DNA from: Kaistia sp. 32K
GTDB lineage: Bacteria > Pseudomonadota > Alphaproteobacteria > Rhizobiales > Kaistiaceae
Reading direction: 5' to 3'
NCBI RefSeq assembly: GCF_016629525.1
Contig: NZ_AP024269.1
Location: 1,178,001-1,242,000 of the forward strand
Length of the DNA stretch: 64,000 bases
In this document: positions 25,119-33,020 of the stretch, piece by piece
How positions within the stretch are numbered: position 1 is the stretch's first letter
Layout: each line of letters opens with the position of its first letter
Notes under the pieces: generated by a model
What the model saw: the letters and a program-made list of their open reading frames with translations, nothing else
Databases searched by the model: none
Told to the model about the DNA's origin: nothing
Position numbers and translations under genes: made by a program

Positions 25119-25274
25119 GCAGACTAACGTGACGTGGCAATGGTCATCGCGGCGACCCACTAGACCCTCTTCAACCAGCAATCTGCCCCGGACGGCGGAT
25201 GTCAGCCGCGTGGGGCCGCTGCAGCCAGCGGTGTGACAGACGCCGGACCTGCGTAGTCACGATCGATACCGGGC

Positions 25275-25355
25275 TCATCCTGAACCGTGAAGTCGGAAGA
25301 ACGCGACCCCGCCCAGAACCTGAAGAATGCCGATCACGATGATGACGATGCGCAA
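25275..25355 (-). CDS. Candidate 26-residue membrane micropeptide
   Basis: A TTG start at 25355, preceded by AAGGGGGA at proper distance, opens a 26-residue frame: a hydrophobic stretch RIVIIVIGILQVLGGVAFF followed by RLHGSG and TGA. Small single-span proteins of this shape are common but usually missed. It lies in the 445-bp gap (25119-25563) between the histidine kinase and tRNA-His; I see nothing else in that gap. Expression is unproven. Confidence 0.4.
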   Translation of the reverse strand: MRIVIIVIGILQVLGGVAFFRLHGSG

Positions 25356-25563
25356 TTGAGTCCCCCTTGCGATGCACGCTTGGCGTGTCCGAGATCGAGG
25401 GGGGCGTCAATCAGGGGGGCGCCATGTCGCGTTTCATGTTGCGTCGGGCTGCCGCATCTCAGGCAAAACCGTTGGAAACGCTCAATTCTCATTGGCAACA
25501 TGGCCGGCCCGTTTTAAGGGGCCTGCGCCATCGTCAAGTCATTGAATTTTCAGGAGAATGCTT

Positions 25564-25640
25564 TGGTACAGTTGGGTGGGCTCGAACCACCGACCTTCGG
25601 AGCCACAATCCGACGCTCTAACCAACTGAGCTACAACTGC
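25564..25640 (-). tRNA. tRNA-His (GTG anticodon)
   Basis: A complete cloverleaf on the minus strand. Acceptor 5' strand GCAGTTG pairs with CAACTGT, D-stem GCTC/GAGC, anticodon stem TCGGA/TCCGA with loop TTGTGGC (anticodon GTG), T-stem GGTGG/CCACC with TTCGAGC, and an encoded CCA at 25564-25566. Position 73 is A and 72 is U, so a G-1:C73 pair cannot form. This matches the derived tRNA-His identity known in a clade of alphaproteobacteria. The -1 base in the DNA is G. Confidence 0.95.
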
Positions 25641-25844
25641 CTGCCAAAAGCGAGCGGAACCTAGAACCAAAATTGGCGGGTTTCAAGTGCGGAAATCGAC
25701 TTATCCCAAGCTGCTTCCACAGCTTGTTCGAAGAGGCTTGCGCGGTGCGTAAGAACGGCCGCGGACGGAGCAGGCCGGCGTCATTCCGGGGCTCTGTTGG
25801 CGGTGACCGAAAGCGGCATCGCGCGACCGCTCAGCCCGCTCGCG
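25641..25844. other. Region upstream of tRNA-His, no gene seen
   Basis: Part of the 333-bp gap between tRNA-His and the first phasin gene. It must contain the tRNA promoter on the minus strand, but I could not identify convincing boxes. No open frame with a ribosome-binding site was seen. Confidence 0.35.
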
Positions 25845-25876
25845 AAAAAAAAACGGCCCGAACGAGGTTCGGGCCG
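25845..25876 (-). terminator. Rho-independent terminator of the first phasin gene
   Basis: Reading the minus strand, CGGCCCGAAC pairs perfectly with GTTCGGGCCG (25854-25863 and 25867-25876) around a 3-base loop, followed directly by nine T (25845-25853). It lies about 100 bp after the phasin stop. Confidence 0.9.
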
Positions 25877-25973
25877 GTTTCATTTCGAAGCTCTGCCGGC
25901 GGTGGTTTTCGGCTCCCCGGAGCGGCTCGGCCGATGGCGGAGCGCGTTTCCCGATGAGCCGTCGCGCGGCGGC

Positions 25974-26477
25974 TCAGCCGTTCTGGAAACCCTTGAAGGC
26001 CTTCTCGACGCCCTGGCGCACCGGGCGGGCGGCGTCGGTCGAAAGCTTCTGCGTGAAGGCCTGCAGATCGCGCGTCTGCTCCGTCAGCGTCTCGAACTGC
26101 TTGCGGGCAAAGGCGGCCTGCAGTTCGACGGCCTCGGCGAAGGAGGTCACCGCCAGGAAATCCCGCGCGAATGCATAGGTGGCGTCGGTGTGGGTCTTGA
26201 CGTTGTCGAGCGACTTGTGGGTGAGGGCGACGAGACCCGTGCGGGTGGTCTCATAGCTGTCCTCGAACGCCTCGGTCGCCTCTTCGGCGGCGGTCTTCAG
26301 CTTGGCGTAGGCCTCCTTGGAGCCGGAAACCGCCTTGTCGGCGATATCGCGGAACACGGCCGGCACTTCGACATTCGGAACGGAGAAAGCAAACGCCTCG
26401 AACGGGGCGTCGAAGCCCTTGGCGGTCTTGGCAGCGCCCTTGGCGCTCTTCGGGGCCGTGGCGGCGGTATCGGACAT
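25974..26477 (-). CDS. Phasin-family protein
   Basis: A 167-residue helical, Ala-rich protein without Cys. After an Ala/Lys-rich leader, FEAFAFSVPNVEVPAVFRD and the long amphipathic stretch AYAKLKTAAEEATEAFEDSYETTRTG match the phasin_2 family, which coats polyhydroxyalkanoate granules. KSLDNVKTHTDATYAFARD and ELQAAFARKQFETLTEQTRDL complete the pattern. The ATG at 26477 follows AGGAG; an upstream frame start is not supported. A second phasin lies 276 bp upstream on the same strand, and a large inverted repeat sits between them at 26585-26611. Confidence 0.88.
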   Translation of the reverse strand: MSDTAATAPKSAKGAAKTAKGFDAPFEAFAFSVPNVEVPAVFRDIADKAVSGSKEAYAKLKTAAEEATEAFEDSYETTRTGLVALTHKSLDNVKTHTDATYAFARDFLAVTSFAEAVELQAAFARKQFETLTEQTRDLQAFTQKLSTDAARPVRQGVEKAFKGFQNG

Positions 26478-26584
26478 GAACGAAAGTCTCCTTCGGGCTC
26501 TGTGGCCGTCGCGGAGCTTCATCCTGGATCTTCGGGACCCATTTCACTCCGATCGACTTGTCGTGAATATAAGCCGGAGCATGA

Positions 26585-26611
26585 TGCAATGCAATATTTT
26601 GTTGCATTGCA
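26585..26611. promoter_or_regulatory. Perfect 10-bp inverted repeat, candidate PhaR site
   Basis: TGCAATGCAA (26585-26594) and TTGCATTGCA (26602-26611) form a perfect inverted repeat with a 7-bp AT spacer, 108 bp upstream of the first phasin. Each arm is itself a near-palindrome TGCA-A-TGCA. PhaR, the polyhydroxyalkanoate-sensing repressor, is known to bind TGC/GCA-rich dyads before phasin genes in alphaproteobacteria; binding here is inferred. Confidence 0.55.
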
Positions 26612-26753
26612 CAAAAGTTGAATGGTTCCAAGGACCTAGTCTTCGGCGGCCCCTCCGGGCGGCCAAAATCTGACGCCGTCGCGGGCATCTGCCGCCGGCG
26701 GCGTCACGCAGGGAGGCGTCAAATCGGGCGACTGCCCATTTCTTCGCCGGTTT

Positions 26754-27134
26754 CTACTTCTTGGCCTGCTGCTGGACGTCCGTCGCCGCCTTGCCGATGG
26801 TTTCGGCGATGTCGCGGGTCTGGGTCTGGGCGGCTTCGGCCTGCTTCTTCAGGAAGGCCTGCTGGATCTGCGCGATCTCCTCGACGGTGCGGGCGCGCAC
26901 CAGTTGCTGGGCGAAATCGAACGAGGCGGCGACATTCGCCTCGAGAAAGGCCAGGGCCTGCCGGTTGACGTCGCGGGCGCTCGATTGCACCGATTTTGCC
27001 GAAGCCTCCGATTTCTCGACGGCCTTCGCGGTAGCGCCCATGAATTCGTCGAATGCCTTCTTGGCCTGGTCGACGCTCTTGTCGGCGAAAGCGCGCATCT
27101 GTTCCGGAATCTCGAATTGCGTTTTATCGGCCAT
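26754..27134 (-). CDS. Phasin-family protein
   Basis: A 126-residue, almost wholly helical protein: FEIPEQMRAFADKSVDQAKKA, then AKAVEKSEASAKSVQSSARD and FDFAQQLVRARTVEEIAQIQ are classic phasin_2 segments, ending with a Gln/Lys-rich tail. It would bind the surface of polyhydroxyalkanoate granules. The ATG at 27134 follows GGGAG; the frame extends 19 codons upstream without support. It lacks the TGCAATGCA-type dyad found before its neighbour, so the two may be regulated differently. Confidence 0.87.
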   Translation of the reverse strand: MADKTQFEIPEQMRAFADKSVDQAKKAFDEFMGATAKAVEKSEASAKSVQSSARDVNRQALAFLEANVAASFDFAQQLVRARTVEEIAQIQQAFLKKQAEAAQTQTRDIAETIGKAATDVQQQAKK

Positions 27135-27484
27135 CGTTTTGCTCCCGCTTGGATGACACAAGGACAATAGAGACTGCGCGACATGACGCAAGGCAAGCGT
27201 TGGCGACGGGCGAGGACGGGCCCGAATTCAACTTCAGGGAGGTAGATCCGTCGCATCCGCGCTTTCAAAAAAGCGCAACATTAACCACCTGATGCAAGAG
27301 ATAAGGGGGTGGCGGGCCGGTTCGTGGACCCGGGTCCGTCCGAGCTATATTAGATGATTGCTGAAGAACGGGCGCAAGGACGACACGGCCGCGCCTGCCG
27401 GCGACGAAACCCTGGTCCTGTCGAGGGCGCGGAAACGAAGGCCGACGCGGGCCGGCACCGACCCGCGAGAAGAGTGGCAGCGGA
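27135..27484. other. Divergent intergenic region (phasin / histidine kinase)
   Basis: A 350-bp gap that should hold promoters in both directions. The only structure I see is a 7-bp hairpin at 27259-27276 (GCGCTTT, loop CAAA, AAAGCGC). No clear CtrA-type TTAA-N7-TTAA site is present. Confidence 0.4.
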
Positions 27485-30400
27485 ATGAGCGGACACAATC
27501 TTGCCTATCTCGACCTGTCGGCGCTGCCGGCCGTCGGACCGGCATTGCTGTCGCCGCGCCCGAGCTTCGTCTGGGCGGCGGACGGCCGGCATGTGCTCTG
27601 GGCCAATGCCGCCGGCGCCGGCTTCTTCGGCGCTGCCTCGATGGAAGGCCTGCTGGAGCGCCGTTTCTCCGATACGTTGCCGTCCACCAGCCAGATTGCC
27701 CACCTTGCCCGCGCGCTGCCGCTCGGCGCGACGCGGCTCGAGCGCATCGGCTTCGTCACCGGCGGCCGGCTGCAGAGCCTTCCGGCCACCTGCACGCGCA
27801 TCCGGCTCGAGGACGGCGCCAGCGCCATCCTGGTCATGCTGGAAGCGCCGCGCGGCGGCAAGGTTTCGCTGGTCGAGCGCGCCGAACAGCTCGCCGATAT
27901 CGTGGTCGGCGAGGATTGCCTCGTCGCCATTCTCGACGCGAGCGGCGACGTCGTCGCGGCATCCGGCGGGCTGGATGCGCTGGCGGCGGCCGAAGTCGCC
28001 ATCGAAGGCCTGATCGCCGGCATCGACCGCAGCCCCCAGCCGCTCCTGAAGCGCGCCATCCGCGTCGACCGGGCGCGCCGGCCTGCCGGCATCGCGCGGA
28101 TCGAGCTGGACGATCGCCGCTTCCATCTCCTCGTCATCGGACCCGCCGAATGGATCGGGGTTGAGCCGGCGGCCGCCGAACCGGAGCCGCGTGTTTCGGC
28201 CGAGACGGTCGCCCCCGTCGCATCGGCAACGCGGGTCGCTGAGCTGCCTGAAGGCGAGCCTGAGGCCCAGGATGCGATCCCGGCGATGGATGTGAGTCCC
28301 CGGAAGGGAATCGAACCGGAGCCCCTGGGAACCGAGCTTCCGATCGAGGCCGTGTCGGAACCCGCGTCCGGTCCCGAAGCCGAGCCGATCGTCGCCGCCG
28401 TGCCCGCCGAGCCGGAAGCGTCGGATCAAGCCGTCGCGCTTCCCGAGATAGACGCCGAGATCGAGGTCAAAGCCGTCCCCGCGGTCGAAGAGGCGTTGTT
28501 GCCGTCCGTCGAGCCTCCGTTGGACGTCGAGCCTGAGCCTGAGGCTGAGGCGAAGCCTGTCGAACCGGTGGCGTTCGAGGCGGAGCCGGTCGAGACGGTC
28601 GTCGCCGAAGCGCCTGTGCCCGAGCCTGACCATGGATCGACCGAAGATCTCGTTGGGCCCAAGGACGTCGTCGCGCGCGCGCCGCTTTCCATGGCCGATA
28701 TCGTCGAGGCGGTGAGCGAAACCTTGCCGGCCGAGCCGGTAACGACAGCCGAAGCCGAGCCGGATCGCTCCGAGCCCGCGCTTCCGGAAGCGGTCGTGGC
28801 CGAACCGGCAAATGACGAGCTTCCTCCGGCCTCCGCCGAGGCGCCTTCTGAGCCGGTCGACGACGCGGTCGCGCCGGTCTCCGCAGACGCGCCTTCCGAA
28901 CCGGTCGATGACGAGGTTCCGCCGGTTGCCGCCGAAGAACCGTCCCTCGACGAGCCTCTTGCAGACGAACCTCTTGCAGACGAAGCCGAGGCCGAAGCGG
29001 CCGAGCCGGCATTCCGCTTCACGGCGCCGACGGGGCCCGTCCGCTTCGTCTTCCAGATGGACGCCGAGGGGCGCTTCAGCTTCGTCTCGCCGGAATTCGC
29101 CTCGGTCGTCGGGCCTCGCTCCGCCGCAACCGTCGGCGCGAGCTGGCAGGACGTCGCGGCCGCCAGGGGGCTGGACGAGAAGGGGACCATCGCCGCCCTG
29201 ATCGCCCGCCGCGACACCTGGAGCGGCGCGACGCTGAGCTGGCCCGTCGACGACACCGACCAGCGCGTCTCCGTCGATCTCGCCGCTCTGCCGGCCTTTT
29301 CGCGGGACCGGTCGTTCGAGGGCTATCGCGGCTTCGGCGTCATCCGGCCATCCGAAATCCGGCGCGAGCCGCCGGCGCCTGTCGAGGACAAGCGGGCGAC
29401 GGTCGTCGCGCTGCAGAAGGCGCCCGTCGTGGCGGAGCCGAGCAATGTCGTGCGCCTGCCGCGCCCGGCGCCTCTGCCCGGCGATGCCGAGCGGCTGACC
29501 ATGCCCGAGCAGGACGCTTTCCGGCGGATCGCCGTGGCGCTCGGCGCCAAGGTCGGGCCGGTCGATCCGGTTCAGCCGGCCTCGTCCGATGAAGCCATTG
29601 CCCCCGAGGCGTTCGAGGCCGACGAGCCCGATACGTCCGCCGAGGAAACGGCCGTCGATGAGACGTCCGAAGACGGGCCCGTCGCGAACGAGCCCGTGGC
29701 CGTAGAGGACGCGTTGCCGGAGGCCGACGAGGTCGAGGAGACCGACGTCTCGGCACCGGAGGAGCCGGTCGCGGCGCCGGAAGCGGATCTGGGCGAGACG
29801 GTCGAAGACGCTGTCGAGGCGGCAGAGCGCATCGCCGGGGACGTCTGCGAGCCGGAGGCAGAAGCCCCCGACGTCGAAACGCCGGTCGCCGCGCTGGAAG
29901 CGCCCGCCGAAGAGCCCGAAGCATTCGAGCCCGACGAGTTCGAGCCCGAAGAGTTCGAGTCCGACGAAGAGATGGATCTGCAAGGCGAAACCGTGCCGGA
30001 AGAGCCCGTCGAGTCGGAGCCCGAGGCCGTCGAGCCGGCCGCGCCCGCCATCGCCGAACCCGAACTCGTCCAGCCCGCCGCGTCCGATCCGAAGCTGCTG
30101 GAAGAGCTGGCCGAGGCCGGGCACAAGATTGCCGAACTGGAAGCCATTCTCGACACGGCGACCGACGGCGTCGCCGTCGTCGACGCCGAGGGGCGGATCG
30201 TCCGCATCAACCGCAGCGCCGAGGCGCTGTTCGGCGTCGAGACGGGCGATGTGGCGGGCCTGCCGTTCACCCATCTCCTGGCCGAAGAAAGTCGGAAGGC
30301 GGCGCTCGACTATCTCGAGGGCCTCGCCCAGAACGGCGTCGCCAGCCTGTTGAACGATGGCCGCGAGGTGATCGGCCGCGTGCCGCAGGGCGGGCTGATC

Positions 30401-31234
30401 CCGCTGTTCATGACGATGGGCCGGCTCGGCGAGACCGGCAAGTTCTGCGCCGTGCTGCGCGACATCACGCAGTGGAAGAACGCCGAGGAAGAGCTGATCA
30501 ACGCCCGCCGCGCCGCCGAGACGGCGTCGATGCAGAAATCCGACTTCCTCGCCAAGGTCAGCCACGAGATCCGCACGCCCTTGAACGCCATCATCGGCTT
30601 CTCGGAAGTCATGATGGAGGAGCGCTTCGGCCCGATCGGCACCGAGCGCTACAAGCAGTATCTGCGCGACATCCACGTCTCCGGCGCGCACCTGATGAGC
30701 CTGCTGAACGATCTCCTCGATCTCTCGAAGATCGAGGCCGGCAAGATGGAGCTGAATTTCGAGGCGGTGGCGCTGAACGACATCGTGATGGAATGCGTGG
30801 CGCTGATGCAGCCGCAGGCCAATCGCGAGCGCATCATCATCCGCACCAGCCTGTCGAGCCAGGTGCCCAGCATCGTCGCCGACCCGCGCTCGATCCGCCA
30901 GATCGTGCTCAACCTCGTCTCGAACGCCATCAAGTTCACGCTGGCCGGCGGCCAGGTGATCGTGTCGACGGCGCTGGAAGAGCGCGGCGAGGTCACGCTG
31001 CGCATCCGCGATACCGGCATCGGCATGTCGGAGAAGGACGTCGAGACGGCGCTGATGCCGTTCCGCCAGGTCGCGACCTCGGCCAAGCACCGGAGCGACG
31101 GCACCGGCCTCGGCCTGCCGCTGACCAAGGCGCTGGTAGAGGCGAACCGCGCCGCCTTCCTGATCGACAGCGCGGTCGGGCAGGGGACCCTGATCCGCGT
31201 CACCTTCCCGTCGACGCGGGTCCTGGTGGGTTAA
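27485..31234 (+). CDS. Large PAS-domain sensor histidine kinase (PdhS/PleC/DivJ-like)
   Basis: A 1249-residue soluble kinase without membrane segments. Residues 1-225 contain PAS-like folds; 226-510 is an acidic Pro/Glu/Ala/Val-rich spacer with short repeats (PSEPVDD, ADEPLADE); 515-625 is a second PAS-like domain (VRFVFQMDAEGRFSFVSPEF); 640-870 is another acidic spacer; 880-1000 is a PAS domain (LDTATDGVAVVDAEGRIVRI). HisKA follows with SHEIRTPLNAIIGFS (His 1027), RYKQYLRDIHVSGAHLMSLL and DLLDLSKIEAGKMEL, then the ATPase domain with NLVSNAIKFT, DTGIGM and GTGLGLPLTKALVEANR. The RYxxYLxDIxxSGxHLLxLIND pattern is typical of the kinases feeding DivK in alphaproteobacterial cell-cycle control. 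No receiver domain is present. Confidence 0.85.
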   Translation: MSGHNLAYLDLSALPAVGPALLSPRPSFVWAADGRHVLWANAAGAGFFGAASMEGLLERRFSDTLPSTSQIAHLARALPLGATRLERIGFVTGGRLQSLPATCTRIRLEDGASAILVMLEAPRGGKVSLVERAEQLADIVVGEDCLVAILDASGDVVAASGGLDALAAAEVAIEGLIAGIDRSPQPLLKRAIRVDRARRPAGIARIELDDRRFHLLVIGPAEWIGVEPAAAEPEPRVSAETVAPVASATRVAELPEGEPEAQDAIPAMDVSPRKGIEPEPLGTELPIEAVSEPASGPEAEPIVAAVPAEPEASDQAVALPEIDAEIEVKAVPAVEEALLPSVEPPLDVEPEPEAEAKPVEPVAFEAEPVETVVAEAPVPEPDHGSTEDLVGPKDVVARAPLSMADIVEAVSETLPAEPVTTAEAEPDRSEPALPEAVVAEPANDELPPASAEAPSEPVDDAVAPVSADAPSEPVDDEVPPVAAEEPSLDEPLADEPLADEAEAEAAEPAFRFTAPTGPVRFVFQMDAEGRFSFVSPEFASVVGPRSAATVGASWQDVAAARGLDEKGTIAALIARRDTWSGATLSWPVDDTDQRVSVDLAALPAFSRDRSFEGYRGFGVIRPSEIRREPPAPVEDKRATVVALQKAPVVAEPSNVVRLPRPAPLPGDAERLTMPEQDAFRRIAVALGAKVGPVDPVQPASSDEAIAPEAFEADEPDTSAEETAVDETSEDGPVANEPVAVEDALPEADEVEETDVSAPEEPVAAPEADLGETVEDAVEAAERIAGDVCEPEAEAPDVETPVAALEAPAEEPEAFEPDEFEPEEFESDEEMDLQGETVPEEPVESEPEAVEPAAPAIAEPELVQPAASDPKLLEELAEAGHKIAELEAILDTATDGVAVVDAEGRIVRINRSAEALFGVETGDVAGLPFTHLLAEESRKAALDYLEGLAQNGVASLLNDGREVIGRVPQGGLIPLFMTMGRLGETGKFCAVLRDITQWKNAEEELINARRAAETASMQKSDFLAKVSHEIRTPLNAIIGFSEVMMEERFGPIGTERYKQYLRDIHVSGAHLMSLLNDLLDLSKIEAGKMELNFEAVALNDIVMECVALMQPQANRERIIIRTSLSSQVPSIVADPRSIRQIVLNLVSNAIKFTLAGGQVIVSTALEERGEVTLRIRDTGIGMSEKDVETALMPFRQVATSAKHRSDGTGLGLPLTKALVEANRAAFLIDSAVGQGTLIRVTFPSTRVLVG

Positions 31235-31240
31235 GGCAGA

Positions 31241-31382
31241 CCCTCACCCAACCCTCTCCCGCAAGCGGGCGAGGGCTTTCCTCCGCATCCGCCCCGGCGG
31301 TCGGCGACAGACTTCAGTCATCAGACAAAGCCGATTGAGCGCGTTCCCTCGCCCGCTCGCGGGAGAGGGACAGGGTGAGGGG
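31241..31382. repeat. Paired palindromic repeat (REP-like)
   Basis: Two long GC-rich arms, 31241-31275 and 31346-31382, are inverted copies of each other (CCCTCACCC..CCCTCTCCCGC and GCGGGAGAGGG..AGGGTGAGGG) and each can fold alone. They fill the gap between the convergent kinase and LysR genes. This type of element is common in alphaproteobacterial intergenic DNA and may also end transcription. Confidence 0.75.
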
Positions 31383-31398
31383 CTGCTGCCTTCTCGTC

Positions 31399-32280
31399 CT
31401 ACTCGGCTGCGATCTGCATCGAGAGATTGTCGAGCGACGAGACGATGTGCTCGGCCAGCGCTTCGACGATCGGCGACGTCGGCTTGTTCCAGGCGCGCAT
31501 CAGCGCGATTTCACAAGGCGGCAGGCGCGGGAAGCCGTCGAACTCGCCGAGCACGCGCATGCCGGGCCGGAGCGCCGATTCCGGCAGCACGGAGATGGCG
31601 AGCCCGGCCAGCACGGCGGCGGAGATCGCGGTCGAATTGTTGCTCGCATAGAGGATGCGGTAGCGCCGGCCGATCGGCCCCAGCGCCTCGATCGCCGATC
31701 GGCGCCAGCAGCAGGTGTCGCGGCCGAGCGCCAGCGGCAGCACCTCTTCCTGCTCGATCTGGTGGTGGTTCGAGACGACCCAGAGCAGGGGCTCCTGCCG
31801 GACGACCTCGGTCATCGGCGCGCCCTTGGTGTTGGTGATGATGCCGAGGTCGAGTTCGCCGGCCCGCAGGCATTCGAGCAGCTGCACGGTCGGCTCGCAG
31901 ACCACGGTCACCTCGACGCGCGGATTGGAGCGGGAGAAGCGCGCCAGGATCTCCGGCAGGAAGCGGTCGGCATAGTCGTCCGGCGTGCCGAGGCGCACCC
32001 GGCCCGAGAGCTCCTCGTCGTCGAAGGCCGCCATGGTTTCGTCCGAGAGGCGCACCATGCGGCGGGCATAGCCGAGCAGGCGCTCGCCGTCCTCGGTCAG
32101 CTTGGCGCTGCGCCCGTCGCGGCCGAAGATCGGCTTGCCGAGCCGTTCCTCCAGCCGCCGCATCTGCATCGAGACGGCGGACTGCGTCTTGTGCACGGAC
32201 TCCGCCGCCCGCGTGAAGCTGCCGGCGTCGGCGATCGCCACGAAGGTGCGGAGCTGGTCCAGATCGAGCATGTTGGCCAT
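31399..32280 (-). CDS. LysR-family regulator, LsrB/VtlR-like
   Basis: A 293-residue LysR regulator: winged helix (residues 1-65; DLDQLRTFVAIADAGSFTRAAE and SAVSMQMRRLEERLGKPIF) and a substrate-binding domain from about 90 (RVRLGTPDDYADRFLPEILARF). The short MANMLDLDQ start, the DDYADRFLPEIL block and the Cys-containing stretch GRDTCCWRR resemble LsrB of Sinorhizobium and VtlR of Brucella, which control oxidative stress, surface polysaccharide and small DUF1127 proteins. The ATG at 32280 follows GGGAGA; the longer frame is unsupported. It is divergent from a DUF1127 gene 236 bp away, which favours this identity. Confidence 0.85.
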   Translation of the reverse strand: MANMLDLDQLRTFVAIADAGSFTRAAESVHKTQSAVSMQMRRLEERLGKPIFGRDGRSAKLTEDGERLLGYARRMVRLSDETMAAFDDEELSGRVRLGTPDDYADRFLPEILARFSRSNPRVEVTVVCEPTVQLLECLRAGELDLGIITNTKGAPMTEVVRQEPLLWVVSNHHQIEQEEVLPLALGRDTCCWRRSAIEALGPIGRRYRILYASNNSTAISAAVLAGLAISVLPESALRPGMRVLGEFDGFPRLPPCEIALMRAWNKPTSPIVEALAEHIVSSLDNLSMQIAAE

Positions 32281-32516
32281 CGGTAATCTCCCTGGAGCGC
32301 GTCGCGCGGGCTTTTGCCTCTGCGCCGGGGCTCCGGACGCAAGCGCTTCGCGCCCCTGCGTCATGCATCATCAAATCCGATGGCTGATATTAAAAACATT
32401 CGTTGGAATGATCAATCGCGCAGGCGCATTCTCCATTCGTTCCCAAGAAGCATGCCGGGTCGCCTCCTTCAAACCAGATCGAAGGAACCCTGGCACGTCT
32501 GCCGATGGAGGCTGAA

Positions 32517-32867
32517 ATGAGCACCTGTGAAACCTATTCCACGTCAGCCCGGCCCACCCGTTCGCGCTCCTTCGCCGCGATCGGCATGGTCGTCATCGCC
32601 AACGTGGTGGCCCGCTTCCGGGTCTGGCAAAACCGTCGCTCGGTCGCCCGCCTGCTTGAATGGGATGCCCATATGCTCGCCGATATCGGCCTGACGGAGG
32701 GCGACGTCTATTCGGCGCTCGCAAGTCGCGCCAACGAGGACGCCTCGACGCAGCTCCAGATGCTCTCGCTCGAGCGCCGCTATGCCAGCCAGGCGCAGGC
32801 CCGCGAGCGGGTGGCGCATGCCACGCTGCTCCGCGTCGGCTCCGCCCAGTATCGGCGCAAGGCCTGA
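32517..32867 (+). CDS. DUF1127 family protein
   Basis: A 116-residue basic protein with the DUF1127 domain (about residues 38-72): RVWQNRRSVARLLEWDAHMLADIGL. Classical members are about 50 residues; this one has extra N- and C-terminal parts. In Agrobacterium, small Arg-rich DUF1127 proteins affect RNA turnover and phosphate metabolism, and in Brucella the LysR regulator VtlR activates such genes. The ATG follows GGAGG seven bases upstream. A strong hairpin terminator lies about 105 bp after the stop. Divergent from the LsrB/VtlR-like gene. Confidence 0.85.
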   Translation: MSTCETYSTSARPTRSRSFAAIGMVVIANVVARFRVWQNRRSVARLLEWDAHMLADIGLTEGDVYSALASRANEDASTQLQMLSLERRYASQAQARERVAHATLLRVGSAQYRRKA

Positions 32868-32973
32868 TCGATCCTCAAGACTTGATCGCGGCTGGGCTAG
32901 CCGCTCCGAGGCCGGCCCGATCCGCATTCCCGCAGCCGGAACCCCGCGATCCCCTGGTGGTTCCGAACCTTGG

Positions 32974-33001
32974 CCCGCCGAGCTCTCGGCGGGTCATTTT
33001 T
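32974..33001 (+). terminator. Rho-independent terminator
   Basis: CCCGCCGAG (32974-32982) pairs perfectly with CTCGGCGGG (32985-32993) over a 2-base CT spacer (so the inner pair will open), followed by TCATTTTT. It lies between the convergent DUF1127 gene and the DUF937-like gene and can serve the former. Confidence 0.8.
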
Positions 33002-33020
33002 ATTCGGCCTCGTGCTTTCT

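Noticed and set aside
25640..25973. DnaA-box-like TTATCCCAA near 25700 as an origin signal
   Set aside because: It is a single site with two mismatches and without an AT-rich unwinding element or replication genes nearby.
28500..30060. Acidic repeats in the kinase gene as an inserted mobile or recently expanded DNA repeat
   Set aside because: The repeats are imperfect at DNA level and keep the reading frame and base composition of the gene, which fits a long-standing disordered spacer.
27350..31090. A 1246-codon open frame on the minus strand opposite the large histidine kinase
   Set aside because: It follows from strong third-position G/C bias on the coding strand: its composition is Arg/Gly/Asp/Leu-rich repeats without domains, whereas the plus strand has clear PAS, HisKA and ATPase motifs.
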